From positions 930,001 through 994,000 of the forward strand of contig NZ_JACHWJ010000001.1 of the NCBI RefSeq assembly GCF_014191305.1: a stretch of 64,000 bases of DNA, given 5' to 3'. Source of the stretch: Pseudoclavibacter helvolus. GTDB lineage: Bacteria > Actinomycetota > Actinomycetes > Actinomycetales > Microbacteriaceae. Below the pieces are notes generated by a model. It ran no database searches. It was not told the origin of the DNA and saw nothing but the letters and a program-made list of their open reading frames with translations. Below, one piece after another: positions 41,439 to 50,356 of this stretch (position 1 is the first letter of the stretch; each line of letters opens with the position of its first letter). Both the position numbers and the translations under genes were made by a program.

Positions 41439-42744
41439 TGGACTGCTCGATGAGCGTCCGCGCGAGCTGCTCGTCCGCGCTCGGGTGCTTCTCCCGGTAC
41501 TCCATCCAGGACTTCGCTTCCTCCGCGGTGACGGAGGGGATGCGGTCCCAGAGCAGCTCGGGCGGGATCTTGAGCATCGTCGCGAGCTTGCCGAGCGCGT
41601 CCCCGGCCTGAGCCATGGACCGCGATTCGAGATCCGCCCAGGAGACCACGAGCGAGAAGTCGTTCGCGTCCCGCGAGCGCCCCTCGATGTGCGCGGCGAG
41701 GCGAAGAACCTGAGCGTGGGAGTCCCCGAAGCCAACCTTCCGTTCGCCCGCCTTGAGGTCCAGCATCGAGCGGGCCTCGGCCAGTGTGTCTGCCCCCAGG
41801 TTCGCGAGGTTCCCGGTGAGGGCATGCGCGGGGGTTTGGCTGATCGCGGCGAGGTCCATGATGTCGGACTCGTGGGCGGCGTTGAATCCCTCCATCGAGG
41901 TCTCGTCGAGGGTGTCGAACTGGACGCCATCGCCGCCGGTGAGGATGTCCTCGTTGCTCAGCTTGAGCTTCTCCGCGGCGCGCTCGTCGTCGGTCATGTC
42001 ATCGAGATCGAGTCCGGTGGCAGTGCGGACCTTCCACGAGTTGAAGTGCTGCACGGCCAGTCGGTCGTACACCGTCTTGTTGATGCGGCGAGCGTTCTTG
42101 ATGAACGGTTCCACCTCGCCGACCGTGCGGGCCTCGAGGTCGATCGAGTTCGAGTAGCGGATGAGCGGGGCAACGCCGGCGCCGTGCTCCTCGCGCGTCA
42201 CGTAGACGAGGCTCCCGTTCTGCTCTCGCACGAGGGTGTGCACGTATACGTCGTCGGTGAGCGTGTACCCGTTGCTGCTGGTCTTCTTGAGGTAGTAGGC
42301 CGGGTAGTCGTCGACGATGGGGTCCGCGTACACGGCGTAGACGTTGCGCGGCGAGTGGTTGCGGATGACCGCGCCAGTGTCGCCGGGGAGCACTTCGGAG
42401 TACGCGTACCCGAAGGTGAGCGCGGCGCGGTGCAGCGCGCGCTGCCGCGAGTGGCAGCGGTTGCGCTGCCACGGCAGCCAGATCTTCGAGATGTCCTCGA
42501 CCTCGCTGGAACGGACGAGCTCCGCGACCAGCTGCTGCGCCACCGTTGTCACGACGAGACCTAGCCATGGCGAGTCCGCGATGTCCTTCAGCTCCCGGTG
42601 CTCCTTCGACGAGCGGACCGCGATGTCGTTCTCCGGCTTCCACCGCGACCACTCGTCGATCACGTCGAGACGGATCTTCTCCGTCTCGAAAGCCGGAAGC
42701 AGCACGTCCTGAGCGAGCTCCAACGTGCCGGAACCAGTCACCAC
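41422..42744 (-). CDS. portal protein, SPP1 type
   Basis: 440 residues. Recognisable portal blocks are WRPW-like WLPWQRNRCHSRQRALHRAA, FGYAYSEVLPG, LIRYSNSIDLEARTVGEVEP, FIKNARRINKTVYDRLAVQ and ISQTPAHALTGNLANLGADT. Forms the twelve-subunit ring for DNA entry and the connector to the tail. Overlaps the terminase gene by 7 bp. Confidence 0.93.
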   Translation of the reverse strand: MVTGSGTLELAQDVLLPAFETEKIRLDVIDEWSRWKPENDIAVRSSKEHRELKDIADSPWLGLVVTTVAQQLVAELVRSSEVEDISKIWLPWQRNRCHSRQRALHRAALTFGYAYSEVLPGDTGAVIRNHSPRNVYAVYADPIVDDYPAYYLKKTSSNGYTLTDDVYVHTLVREQNGSLVYVTREEHGAGVAPLIRYSNSIDLEARTVGEVEPFIKNARRINKTVYDRLAVQHFNSWKVRTATGLDLDDMTDDERAAEKLKLSNEDILTGGDGVQFDTLDETSMEGFNAAHESDIMDLAAISQTPAHALTGNLANLGADTLAEARSMLDLKAGERKVGFGDSHAQVLRLAAHIEGRSRDANDFSLVVSWADLESRSMAQAGDALGKLATMLKIPPELLWDRIPSVTAEEAKSWMEYREKHPSADEQLARTLIEQSNGTNG

Positions 42745-44507
42745 AGCTGACCACCTCGCTTCTTTTTCGTGTTGAGGATGCGGCGACGCACCATGCGGGC
42801 GCCGACCATGCAGACAGCGAGGTCGATCTTGCGTTTCGATTCGCGGTGCTCTTTGCCGATGGACACGTACCCGGCGACCGGGTAGCGGCGAGCGTTGAGG
42901 ATGTGCCGGCGCAAGCGCGCGTCACCGTCGAAGGTGAACGCGCCGTCCTTCATCTCCTGCAGCGTCACGCCGACGGCCTCCGCGAACGCGACCGTGTTGG
43001 ACCTGTCAGCCATGTCGAACATGACCGCGTGCCCCGTGCCGGTCTTGCGAGACCCGGACGCCCAGATGCGCAGCCTCGTCTTGTAGAGACGGTGCCACTT
43101 GTCGAACAGAGGCATCCAGTAGGACGACGCCGACTCGTCCTCAAGCGAGTGCGACGGGTCCCCGAAGAACCCGACGACCCGGTAGGTCGAGAACGTGGCT
43201 TCCACCGCCTCGTCGACCCGCTCGCGCGGCACGACCCAGCCGTCGCCGCGCTTCCCGGGAGGGCGCTGCCACATGTCGATCGTGAAGACGTGTCCGTCCG
43301 ACATGCGCACGCCCACGAGGCCGGTCGCGTCGTCCGACTTCGAGCAATCGAGGAACATGACGATCTCTTCGCCGGGCTCCACGACCTTGTCGGGCGCCTT
43401 CAGCGGGTCGAGCTCGTCCGTGTCCGTCCACGCATCCTCGGCCGCGCGCACCTGGTTGTACCACTTGCGGCGCGACTCGGATGGCGTGTTCAGGGGGTTG
43501 GCGATCGACTTCGCGATTCGGCCGGCAGCGTCGAGCCAGATGGCGTCGCCGCGGACTGCCTTGACGACGTCGACGACGGCATCGACCGTGAGCGGAGCTT
43601 TCGGCGGGGCCTCGAGGGAGTCGTACATGAGGCCGTAGTCCACGAACTCGGGACTCGAGCCCTGCGTGGATTCCCACGCCTCACGCGTGCGCTGACCGAC
43701 GGAATCCTCGCCCGGCCGGTACGCGTTGCAGAGATCCAGCATGCGAGCAGGAGAGTCGACCTCGGCCTTCGCCGCGTTGCCCTCGATCGCGCCGGCCATG
43801 TCGTGCCCGGAGTTCGACGAGTTCCAGTTCTGCGTCTCGTTGCGCACGATCAGCGTCGGGCGGCCGCCCTCGATCGCCATCGGCGAGGAGGTGACCGCTT
43901 CGATCTGTCTGGTGTCGTTGAGACCCCACACGTTTCGCTTGCCGATCTGGATCCCGTAGTGCGCCTGAGCTTCGCGCGACACGAGCGACGGGAACAGCTT
44001 CATCGTGTTCTGCGTCTGCGTGATCGACACCGCAACGATCTGCACCCACGCGGTCGGCTGCTCGCGCCCTACAGCGCGGTCACCGTCGAAGTGGTCGAAG
44101 ACGACCTCGCCGAACATGGCCGCGATGGATAGGCACGCGGCGACGGGGTCCTTGCCCCAGCCCTTCAGCCGCTGCAGCACGGCCGAGTGGTAGAGGAAGG
44201 TGCCCGTCTCGTCGACGGCGAAGTACCAGAGGATGAACCGGGTCTGCTCCGGGGTGAACTGCCACGGGTGACCCTTGCGGTCGCGGAGCCAGTGCCCACA
44301 CCACGCGAGGATGCGCCAGCCCAGAGAGTGCTGCGGCAACACCCATCCGTTCGACCACTGCCATGTCGGCCCGAGCTTGATGGGCTCCCACTGAAGATCG
44401 GCCGGCGGGAATGCCCGCTCGAGCTGGCCCTCGTACCAAGTGATGATCTGCTGGAACTCGTCCTCGGCAGTCGTGAGCAGCGTCAGGCTGCTACGACGCC
44501 TGGCCAT
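42738..44507 (-). CDS. terL: terminase large subunit
   Basis: 589 residues. The ATPase half shows a variant Walker A region (LQRLKGWGKDPVAACL) and the nuclease half has EEIVMFLDCSKSDDATGLVG (first acidic residue), YRVVGFFGDPSH and a conserved Asp in KRKIDLAVCM. Length and pattern match actinophage terminases. ATG at 44507 has GGAG five bases upstream; a GTG two codons earlier is possible. Cuts and pumps DNA into capsids. Confidence 0.95.
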   Translation of the reverse strand: MARRRSSLTLLTTAEDEFQQIITWYEGQLERAFPPADLQWEPIKLGPTWQWSNGWVLPQHSLGWRILAWCGHWLRDRKGHPWQFTPEQTRFILWYFAVDETGTFLYHSAVLQRLKGWGKDPVAACLSIAAMFGEVVFDHFDGDRAVGREQPTAWVQIVAVSITQTQNTMKLFPSLVSREAQAHYGIQIGKRNVWGLNDTRQIEAVTSSPMAIEGGRPTLIVRNETQNWNSSNSGHDMAGAIEGNAAKAEVDSPARMLDLCNAYRPGEDSVGQRTREAWESTQGSSPEFVDYGLMYDSLEAPPKAPLTVDAVVDVVKAVRGDAIWLDAAGRIAKSIANPLNTPSESRRKWYNQVRAAEDAWTDTDELDPLKAPDKVVEPGEEIVMFLDCSKSDDATGLVGVRMSDGHVFTIDMWQRPPGKRGDGWVVPRERVDEAVEATFSTYRVVGFFGDPSHSLEDESASSYWMPLFDKWHRLYKTRLRIWASGSRKTGTGHAVMFDMADRSNTVAFAEAVGVTLQEMKDGAFTFDGDARLRRHILNARRYPVAGYVSIGKEHRESKRKIDLAVCMVGARMVRRRILNTKKKRGGQLW

Positions 44508-44850
44508 GTGCACTCCAGCGGTTCTGCGCGGCGCTGCGCTGCTGGTTCGCGGGCGAGGCGTCTGTGTCCGGGAGCTTCAGCCCGCGCAAGATGGTCGCGA
44601 GCGTCGCGCGGTGCTGGCGCAGCTCGCTGACGAGCGGGTGCGGGACGAGCTGGCCCATCGAGCCCCTGACGGTGAGCGTCTCCGTCTTGAGTTCTTTCTC
44701 CATGCGGTCGATGAGGTCGACCTCGAAGCACGCGGCCTTGAGCACGACGAGCTCGTCCTGACGAAGCTCGTACGCCTCGAGGGTCTCGGTCCACAGTCGC
44801 TTGCCGCCGACCTTGAGGCCGACAGGCTTGGGCGCGGTCGTTCCCGCCAT
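44491..44850 (-). CDS. terS: terminase small subunit
   Basis: 119 residues, overlapping terL. Helical, with LWTETLEAYELRQDELVVLK and the family-typical end of small terminases of P27 type (ELRQHRATLATILRGLKLPD, NQQRSAAQNRWSAHG). It recognises the phage DNA for packaging. Confidence 0.88.
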   Translation of the reverse strand: MAGTTAPKPVGLKVGGKRLWTETLEAYELRQDELVVLKAACFEVDLIDRMEKELKTETLTVRGSMGQLVPHPLVSELRQHRATLATILRGLKLPDTDASPANQQRSAAQNRWSAHGQAS

Positions 44851-44890
44851 GGTGTGCCTCCTGGGCGCTCGAAGCGCCACCGGGGCGCGC

Positions 44891-45472
44891 CTACTTGCTC
44901 GGCACCACCAGAGGAGCCAGAGTCCGAGGCGCTGAACCATGCCGTTGCCCGGTCACCACGATGTAGCGACCGCGCGAGTACACCTCGACGTTGCGTCCGT
45001 CCCGGATCTTGCGGCCCGGTGCCTCCTCGAGGAGGCCGAAGACGTGCAGGCCCGTACCGGAGACGCTGACCTCGACGTAGGTGCTTGGGTTCGCGTCGAG
45101 GATGCGCTGAGCCCAGGGGGCGACGACGTCGCCGTCGAGGCAGTGGTCGAGGTCGATGCAACCGATGCCGAGGCCGAGGACGAACCCAACACCAGATCCG
45201 GTCGTCGCGCCGGCCGCATCAGCGTGCGATGACCACGTCGATGCGTCGGTGGAGGACGCCGCGGAGCCATCGAGACGCAGCGGCACCTTCGTCACCTTGC
45301 CGCGTCGCAGCACCGGCTTCCACCGCACCCAGCGGGGCTGCTCGGTGAGCTCGGCGGGGAGTTTTGCACGGTTTCTGTGGTGGTAGACGCGGCATTTCGT
45401 GGTGCAGAACTTGGCGTCGGCGCGGACGGTGACCATCGTGGTCCCGCATTCGGCGCAGCGCTTCGTCTCCAT
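44891..45472 (-). CDS. short prim-pol (bifunctional primase/polymerase N-terminal) domain protein
   Basis: 193 residues. An N-terminal zinc knuckle (CAECG...CTTKCRVYHH) is followed by an archaeo-eukaryotic primase core: WVRWKPVLRRGKVTKVPLRL, LGLGIGCIDLDHCLDG with the metal aspartates, and VEVSVSGTGLHVFGLL with the catalytic histidine. The helicase part seen in longer relatives is absent. It probably makes primers in phage replication; position beside terminase rather than early genes is unusual. Confidence 0.85.
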   Translation of the reverse strand: METKRCAECGTTMVTVRADAKFCTTKCRVYHHRNRAKLPAELTEQPRWVRWKPVLRRGKVTKVPLRLDGSAASSTDASTWSSHADAAGATTGSGVGFVLGLGIGCIDLDHCLDGDVVAPWAQRILDANPSTYVEVSVSGTGLHVFGLLEEAPGRKIRDGRNVEVYSRGRYIVVTGQRHGSAPRTLAPLVVPSK

Positions 45473-45491
45473 GCCCCGATTCTAGCACCTG

Positions 45492-45788
45492 TTACGGATA
45501 ATCCCCGTGATCATGCGGAAGTAGCGCACTCGTCGGAAACGCGCCCGCAGATGCGAGCACAGGATCTGCCAGCGACTTCGAGACCCGCGAGAGGGGCGAA
45601 ACCGCCTCAGAATCGATCCTCGAGGCCCTTAGAAGGGGCCTGAAAAACGCAGAGAAAGCGCATGCAGTTCGAGAATTGCTATCCGACGGTTTCGCGATCC
45701 GCCGCCGAGGGGGTACCCCCCCTGGGTCCGGCGGTGCGAGCTCGGAGCGGCCCTCGATCGGGTCGACGTCGACGAGCTCGAGCATCAT
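45492..45788 (-). CDS. possible small phage gene, doubtful
   Basis: 98 codons from an ATG that overlaps the HNH stop (ATGA), suggesting translational coupling: MMLELVDVDPIEGRSELAPP. The middle is Arg/Ser/Pro-rich without clear folding elements. The opposite strand is also open here but has no start. Retained mainly because of the overlap and because otherwise a 300-bp gap would exist in a tightly packed phage. Confidence 0.35.
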   Translation of the reverse strand: MMLELVDVDPIEGRSELAPPDPGGVPPRRRIAKPSDSNSRTACAFSAFFRPLLRASRIDSEAVSPLSRVSKSLADPVLASAGAFPTSALLPHDHGDYP

Positions 45789-46087
45789 CTTAGCCTGCCT
45801 GGATGCCCCTCAGCAGGCCTGCGACGTAGTGCCGCAGCCTCACGGTTGCGGGCCGCAGTCTCGCGCGCTGTCTTCGCCTTGTGGCAGGGCTCCGACAACC
45901 ACTGCAGGTTCGCGAGTGAGTGGTCGTCGCCTGCCCTGATGTGATCCGCGTCCGACCCGCGGCCGTTGCATTCCGGCTCGTGCTGCTTGGCTTGACATCT
46001 GCCTCGCGCTCGAGCTTTGACCTGGGCGCGGATGGTGGTCCAGTTGGCGGGCAGTCGCTGGCGTCTGGTGCTGCCTGCCCATGCCAT
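45785..46087 (-). CDS. HNH endonuclease near terminase
   Basis: 100 residues. The HNH core is complete: CQAKQHEPECNGRGSDADHI (first His), HSLANLQWLSEPCHKAKTA (Asn and last His). N-terminal basic helix (SRRRQRLP-like STRRQRLPANWTTIRAQV). HNH proteins next to terminase genes assist genome cutting in cos-type siphoviruses, which suggests cos packaging here. Confidence 0.9.
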   Translation of the reverse strand: MAWAGSTRRQRLPANWTTIRAQVKARARGRCQAKQHEPECNGRGSDADHIRAGDDHSLANLQWLSEPCHKAKTARETAARNREAAALRRRPAEGHPGRLR

Positions 46088-46089
46088 AG

Positions 46090-46296
46090 CTACTCGATGC
46101 CGAGGTGCTTGTTGAGTTCGGCTGCCTGCTCGTCGGTGAGTGGCGGGGTGACGGTGAAGCTGAGGTGCTTGGTGAACGTGTTGGTGTAGGCGAGGCCTTG
46201 AAGGGTGACGTCGGGGTTGAGGCCGGCGACTTCGCGGGCGTAGGCCTCGAGGGTCTTGGCGGTATCGCCGTTGGCCTCGGTCTGGATGGTCGCCAT
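46090..46296 (-). CDS. small phage protein of unknown function
   Basis: 68 residues with AGAAGG upstream: MATIQTEANGDTAKTLEAYA, then a beta-like TLQGLAYTNTFTKHLSFTVT and LTDEQAAELNKHLGIE. Two bases separate its stop from the HNH start. No family recognised. Confidence 0.6.
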   Translation of the reverse strand: MATIQTEANGDTAKTLEAYAREVAGLNPDVTLQGLAYTNTFTKHLSFTVTPPLTDEQAAELNKHLGIE

Positions 46297-46485
46297 GGTT
46301 GCACCTTCTCGGTATCAGGATTCTGGGATGCCTGCATGCCATCTGGATTCTCAGATGGTGCGGCGGAAGTTGTCGCGCTCTTCTCGTGCCCGGGGCGCGT
46401 GACCGGATACACACCCCATAGCTGGGGCTGCACGTGTTGTTCCCGATGCCTGGGCCGGGACAGCTGGCTGGCGATCGGTGTAGCG

Positions 46486-47084
46486 CTATGCCGCCCGGTC
46501 TACTCGGATCGTGCGGCCGGACACGACGCTCAGCCATGCGGCGTCGATGATGGCCTGCGAGATCGGGAGCCGGTGCTGCCGGGCATACCGACGCGCTTTC
46601 ACGCATGCCCGGCACGTGCGCATGACGCCTTGGGTGGTGTCGGTCAACTGCGAGTTGATGTCCACCAGCGGATGCCCTCGCTTGCAGTTGCCCGTGACGC
46701 GCTTACGGATGGCTTCGAGCCACACGCCGTGTTCGAGGCGGTCCGCGCAGTTGGCGGCCTGTGTGTCCCAGCGGAGGTTCGACAAGCTGTTGTGAGTGCG
46801 ATCGCCGTCCGAGTGGCAGGTCACGGCCGCGTCTGGCGCTGGCCCCACGAAGGCGAGCAAGACCAGGCGATGGACCGCGAACGTCTTCGACCGCCCGTCT
46901 CGGCTCAGGCTCACTTGCAAGTAGCCCGTCTGCGAGTTCTGGACCCCACGGGATACCTTCCCCGGAGCGTTTTCCCGTGGGGTGTGGTCCGTGGCAGTGA
47001 TCTGACTCGACCTTCGTCGCTGACGTCGTATGACCCCTCGTATTCGACGACCGGTCTCCAAGTTTCGCGATTACCCTTGTCCAT
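46486..47084 (-). pseudogene. NUMOD4-HNH endonuclease gene with a frameshift
   Basis: Starts MDKGNRETWRPVVEYEGSYD-VSDEGRVRSLPRTTPHGKTL, the NUMOD4 DNA-binding module. At about 46956-46965 the frame shifts by one base, and the HNH part continues in the next frame as GVQNSQTGYLQVSLSRDGRS, VHRLVLLAFVG and CHSDGDRTHNSLSNLRWDT. One missing base explains the break. NUMOD4-HNH proteins are homing endonucleases, free-riding in phage genomes. Without frameshifting it is inactive. The second half alone has a poor start. Confidence 0.8.
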
Positions 47085-47110
47085 GTCGAACTCCTCAACG
47101 GTTCGTCCAT

Positions 47111-47141
47111 AGCCCCGGCGGATGACAGTCCGCGCGGGGCT
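47111..47141. terminator. hairpin upstream of the NUMOD4-HNH gene
   Basis: agccccg (47111-47117) pairs with cggggct (47135-47141) and the stem continues gcgga / tccgc with one bulge. The T-run ttt follows on the plus strand. Role unclear, as no plus-strand gene precedes it. Confidence 0.4.
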
Positions 47142-47181
47142 TTCTCCTGAGCACCACGTCGACATTGACGCAGGACGCAAA

Positions 47182-47209
47182 GAAGCCCTGGCCGATTGGC
47201 CAGGGCTTC
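47182..47209 (-). terminator. intrinsic terminator at the end of the early operon
   Basis: A perfect 12-bp stem gaagccctggcc / ggccagggcttc around gatt; on the minus strand TTTGC follows. It lies 39 bp after the stop of the gene at 47248, so it probably ends the long early transcript before the homing endonuclease and packaging genes. Confidence 0.8.
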
Positions 47210-47247
47210 AATGGGTACAGAACTATCCTGCGGACAGCATACCGTTT

Positions 47248-48084
47248 TTAGGCGGGCAAGGGTGCGTTTCCGATGCCGAGTTTCATGCGAGCCTCGGCGA
47301 GGCGTTGAACCTCCCTGGCCGCGCCGAGCTCCACCTGCTTGCCCCTGCCAAGCGGGCGGGCCGTGAGCTGCTCGGACGCGACCCATCGACGCACCGTCGT
47401 CACGTCCACGCCGAGCACCTTGGCCGCCTCAGCCAGCGACACCCACCGTTCCACGACGACCGTCTTCCGGCACGACTTGCACAGAGCCGTGACCGAGTCG
47501 AGATCCGCCCACACATCACGCTCCCCGCACGTCGGGCACTCCCGAGGTTTCGCCGGCACCGGGGCGCGCTCGTCGAGGGGCCACATCGCCAACGGCCGCA
47601 ACAGGTGCGCGTCGGCGGACTCCACGAACTCCCGAGCCTCGTACTGCCCCCAGGCCTTCGGGTCGCCCATGCTGACCTCGAGGATGCTCCACTGTGCCTC
47701 GATGCGATGCACCAGGGTCTGCGCCCACACCAGCAGCACGTCCCCGCCATCCGGGGTGCCCTTCACCCCGCGAGGGCCCAGCACCTTCCCCGAATCAGCA
47801 CGACGCACCATGTGCTCCACCGACGTCAACCCCGGGCGCTGCCACTTCTCGGCCAGCACCCACAGCCACGCGAACGTCGCATCGATCTGGTCCATCGGAG
47901 CGATCCGGCCAGGCGTCGACTGCACATCACGAGCCACCGGCTGACCGTCCTCGAAGCGACCCTTGATCACCAGATGCGCGAGGTGCTGCAACAGGTCAGG
48001 AGCCTGCGACAGAGCGTGACGCACCGGCGCCAGATCGATACGCTCCGGAGCACCAAACGCCCCACCCACTTCGACTTCAGCCAC
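47248..48084 (-). CDS. phage protein with zinc ribbon and MerR-like C-terminal HTH
   Basis: 278 residues from GTG 48084, which has AGGAGG upstream. The N-terminal 180 residues are helical with conserved-looking IDATFAWLWVLAEKWQRPG. Then comes a zinc ribbon (CPTCGERDVW...CKSC) and a helix-turn-helix WVSLAEAAKVLGVDVTTVRRWV of excisionase/MerR type. As the last gene before the early terminator it may be a late-gene activator; that is inferred. Confidence 0.75.
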   Translation of the reverse strand: MAEVEVGGAFGAPERIDLAPVRHALSQAPDLLQHLAHLVIKGRFEDGQPVARDVQSTPGRIAPMDQIDATFAWLWVLAEKWQRPGLTSVEHMVRRADSGKVLGPRGVKGTPDGGDVLLVWAQTLVHRIEAQWSILEVSMGDPKAWGQYEAREFVESADAHLLRPLAMWPLDERAPVPAKPRECPTCGERDVWADLDSVTALCKSCRKTVVVERWVSLAEAAKVLGVDVTTVRRWVASEQLTARPLGRGKQVELGAAREVQRLAEARMKLGIGNAPLPA

Positions 48085-48280
48085 GCCGAGCCCTCCTCGC
48101 TTCTCGTTCCCGCTTGCGCCGCGTGGCGCGATTCGGTCGATACGGGGCCGACGGAGCCTCGTAGTGCCACGGCTCCGCAGCCACCTCGAAGCCACCGTCG
48201 ACGACCGGCATCTCGGCCCACTCCGTCGAAGCAGTGAGCGGAGTCCCCGCCGGCGCGGCCATCACCTTGACGTCATCCAC
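48077..48280 (-). CDS. small phage protein
   Basis: 67 residues from a GTG with GGTGT upstream: VDDVKVMAAPAGTPLTASTE, then a strongly basic end (RATRRKREREARRARRG). Its end overlaps the next gene start by 8 bp and its start overlaps the stop of the upstream gene. Function not recognised. Confidence 0.6.
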   Translation of the reverse strand: MDDVKVMAAPAGTPLTASTEWAEMPVVDGGFEVAAEPWHYEAPSAPYRPNRATRRKREREARRARRG

Positions 48281-49259
48281 GGGACACCTCCCGAGCGGCT
48301 TCGAGAGCAGCGCGAGCCGCGCCCAGCCAGTAGTTGTGCCACTCAAACGGCGCATCCGGCGTGTGAGGGTTCGGCCTCGACCAGCGCCAGTCATTCATGT
48401 CCGGCTCTTCGCGGGCGAACAGGACACGTGCCGCCGCCTCGACCTCCACGTCGGTGACCTCGCGGGCCTCGGGAGCGGGAAGTCGCCGCTCTGGCAGTTC
48501 CTCTTCCCCGACGCAATCGACGCGCCTGAACGCGACCCAGCACCCTTCCACAGGATCGGCCCAGTAGATGTGCGCTCCATCGTCGTCAATGCGCAACGCT
48601 GGCCCAGCCTCCTCGCGGGCCTCGGGTTCGAGAGCGAGCACGGCGTCGATCCACTCGACGTGTCGAGGCGTGACCGGAAAGGCCACTGTAAGCTTCCGGT
48701 CCTCGATACACTCCTCGGCCTCGCACCATGCGATGCGGGCCAGGGTCGGGGTGTCCGGGACGCTAAGGAGCACCATGCCCCGGTGGGTGACTGCCCCGCC
48801 TCCACAGGCGATGCAGTGGCCCCAGCCCCACGACTCGGAGTCAATGATCGGTACGGCGTCCCGGTCGGGTCGCTTCGCGCGCTCGTCGGCAAGGGCTTGC
48901 TCGGCAGACTCAGCATGAGGCCGAAGCCCCGCGAGCAGCTCAAACACCAACTCCCAGTCACCTTCACCATCGCCGTTGAGTAGGTCTGGCCTGTTGACTG
49001 CCTCCTGTATCGCCCGCCCTGAGCGTTCGAGATGGGTCCCCAGTGTCTTCGCGGATCGGCGCAACATCGCGACTTCCGCGTCAAACTTCGCGCGCTCGTC
49101 GGCCCTGACCCGGTTGTCACGTTCTGCGAGCGCCTGGTCAATCCACTCGTCCATTGCGGCTTCGCCGTCGATCCCGAACTCGTGCGCATAAGCTTCGAGC
49201 GACCCCTTGACGCGCTCCCTCAGTCGCGTCTCGGTCGGCGTGTACTCCTGCTCAGGCAT
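48273..49259 (-). CDS. phage protein of unknown function with Cys pairs
   Basis: 328 residues. The N-terminus (MPEQEYTPTETRLRERVKGS) precedes helical repeats; a CIACGGG and AWCEAEECIED pair suggests a metal site; and the end has two similar segments (VEVEAAARVLFAREEPD and WHNYWLGAARAALEAAREV). The C-terminal motif is common in actinophage early proteins whose role is unknown. Confidence 0.65.
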   Translation of the reverse strand: MPEQEYTPTETRLRERVKGSLEAYAHEFGIDGEAAMDEWIDQALAERDNRVRADERAKFDAEVAMLRRSAKTLGTHLERSGRAIQEAVNRPDLLNGDGEGDWELVFELLAGLRPHAESAEQALADERAKRPDRDAVPIIDSESWGWGHCIACGGGAVTHRGMVLLSVPDTPTLARIAWCEAEECIEDRKLTVAFPVTPRHVEWIDAVLALEPEAREEAGPALRIDDDGAHIYWADPVEGCWVAFRRVDCVGEEELPERRLPAPEAREVTDVEVEAAARVLFAREEPDMNDWRWSRPNPHTPDAPFEWHNYWLGAARAALEAAREVSRG

Positions 49260-49632
49260 TGGCGTCTCCTTCGTGTGTGCCGTCCGGGCCTGTGCAGGCC
49301 TCGGCGATGTACCCGTGCGGGCAGGTGTTCCACAGGGCGTCGTTCCGCAACGGCATCGGCGGGGCCACCATCGGAGCATGCGAGGCGGGAACGAGCGCGT
49401 AGTCGTCGCGCTTCTGCGAGGCGAAGGCCCCAGCGATGACCTCGACGAAGCTCTCGAAGACAGCGAACGCCGTGTCGACCAGCTGCCCGAGGAGCGTGCA
49501 GAACCCGACAAACGGATCACCGTTGCCCTCACGAGCGAGGAGCCGCCACGCCCGGCGCTTGCGGCGGCGGCCCGCCCGATCGTTCATCAGCGGGAAGTTC
49601 TCGGGCGTCCGCGCCTTCTGTCCTCTGCTCAT
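49252..49632 (-). CDS. phage protein of unknown function
   Basis: 126 residues with a basic N-terminus (RAGRRRKRRAWRLLAREG), a hydrophobic amphipathic helix (FVGFCTLLGQLVDTAFAVFE) and a CPHGYIAEAC motif near the end, possibly metal-binding. Overlaps both neighbours. Not recognised. Confidence 0.6.
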   Translation of the reverse strand: MSRGQKARTPENFPLMNDRAGRRRKRRAWRLLAREGNGDPFVGFCTLLGQLVDTAFAVFESFVEVIAGAFASQKRDDYALVPASHAPMVAPPMPLRNDALWNTCPHGYIAEACTGPDGTHEGDANA

Positions 49633-49844
49633 GCCCTCTGCTCCTGTAGTTGCGTCGCTTCCGCCATGAGGGCAGAAAGGTTCTCTCTCGCGGTCGGTTC
49701 CGGCGGTGCCGCATGGCACCTGCACTGGGCCGGGTCGACGGGCTGACACGAGCCGTGCGGGCCTCGCCAGCAGCAGCGGCGACCACACGCGCCCTGCTTC
49801 GTCTCGCGCGCCTGCGGTTCAGGCGCCCACATCGGGGCGCCCAT
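49629..49844 (-). CDS. small Cys-rich phage protein
   Basis: 71 residues with six cysteines in the first 45 positions (GACGRRCCWRGPHGSC, CRCHAAP), then a helical end (NLSALMAEATQLQEQRA). ATG directly overlaps the ssb stop (TGATG). Probably a zinc-binding early protein. Confidence 0.6.
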   Translation of the reverse strand: MGAPMWAPEPQARETKQGACGRRCCWRGPHGSCQPVDPAQCRCHAAPPEPTARENLSALMAEATQLQEQRA

Positions 49845-50356
49845 CAGAACGGGGGCTCGTCGAAGTCGTTGAACGTGGGCTGCTCCGAAGTCGTGGATGC
49901 GGCCGGCGGCTGCTGGTCCGGCTGATACCAGCCCCGCTGCTGCTCGCCCTGCCCGCTCGACGCCGTGCCCGAGGTCTGCCCCTTGCCCTGGCCGCTCGTC
50001 CTCGTGAGCTGTGCTGTGGCGTACCGAAGCGATGGCCCGATCTCCTCGATCTCGAGCTCCGTCGACGTGCGCTTCTCACCCGACTCGGTCTCGTAGCGGC
50101 GCATCTTCAGACGGCCCTGCACGATGACCCGAGACCCCTTCGAGAGCGACGAGGCGACGTGCTCCGCGAACTCCCTCCACACCGAGCAGCGCAGGAACAG
50201 CGGGTCGCCGTCCTTCCACTCGTTCGCCTGCCGGTCGAAGACGCGAGGCGTCGACGCGACCGTGAAGTTCGCCACCGCCAGACCGTTCTGCGTGTAGCGC
50301 AGCTCCGGGTCGGCGGTCAGATTCCCGACGACAGTGATAACCGTGTCCCCAGCCAT
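49844..50356 (-). CDS. ssb: single-stranded DNA-binding protein
   Basis: 170 residues. The OB-fold shows [59 protein letters not shown] and [17 protein letters not shown] Gln/Ser-rich linker leads to the end DFDEPPF, the conserved acidic tip that recruits partner proteins. It coats single-stranded DNA during phage replication. Part of the overlapping early operon. Confidence 0.96.
   Translation of the reverse strand: MAGDTVITVVGNLTADPELRYTQNGLAVANFTVASTPRVFDRQANEWKDGDPLFLRCSVWREFAEHVASSLSKGSRVIVQGRLKMRRYETESGEKRTSTELEIEEIGPSLRYATAQLTRTSGQGKGQTSGTASSGQGEQQRGWYQPDQQPPAASTTSEQPTFNDFDEPPF

Noticed and set aside
41407-44132. long plus-strand frames opposite portal and terminase
   Set aside because: Antisense shadows caused by high GC; the minus-strand genes have clear families and ribosome sites.
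45540-45780. plus-strand open frame opposite the doubtful small gene
   Set aside because: No start codon after the preceding in-frame stop; strand disagrees with the operon.
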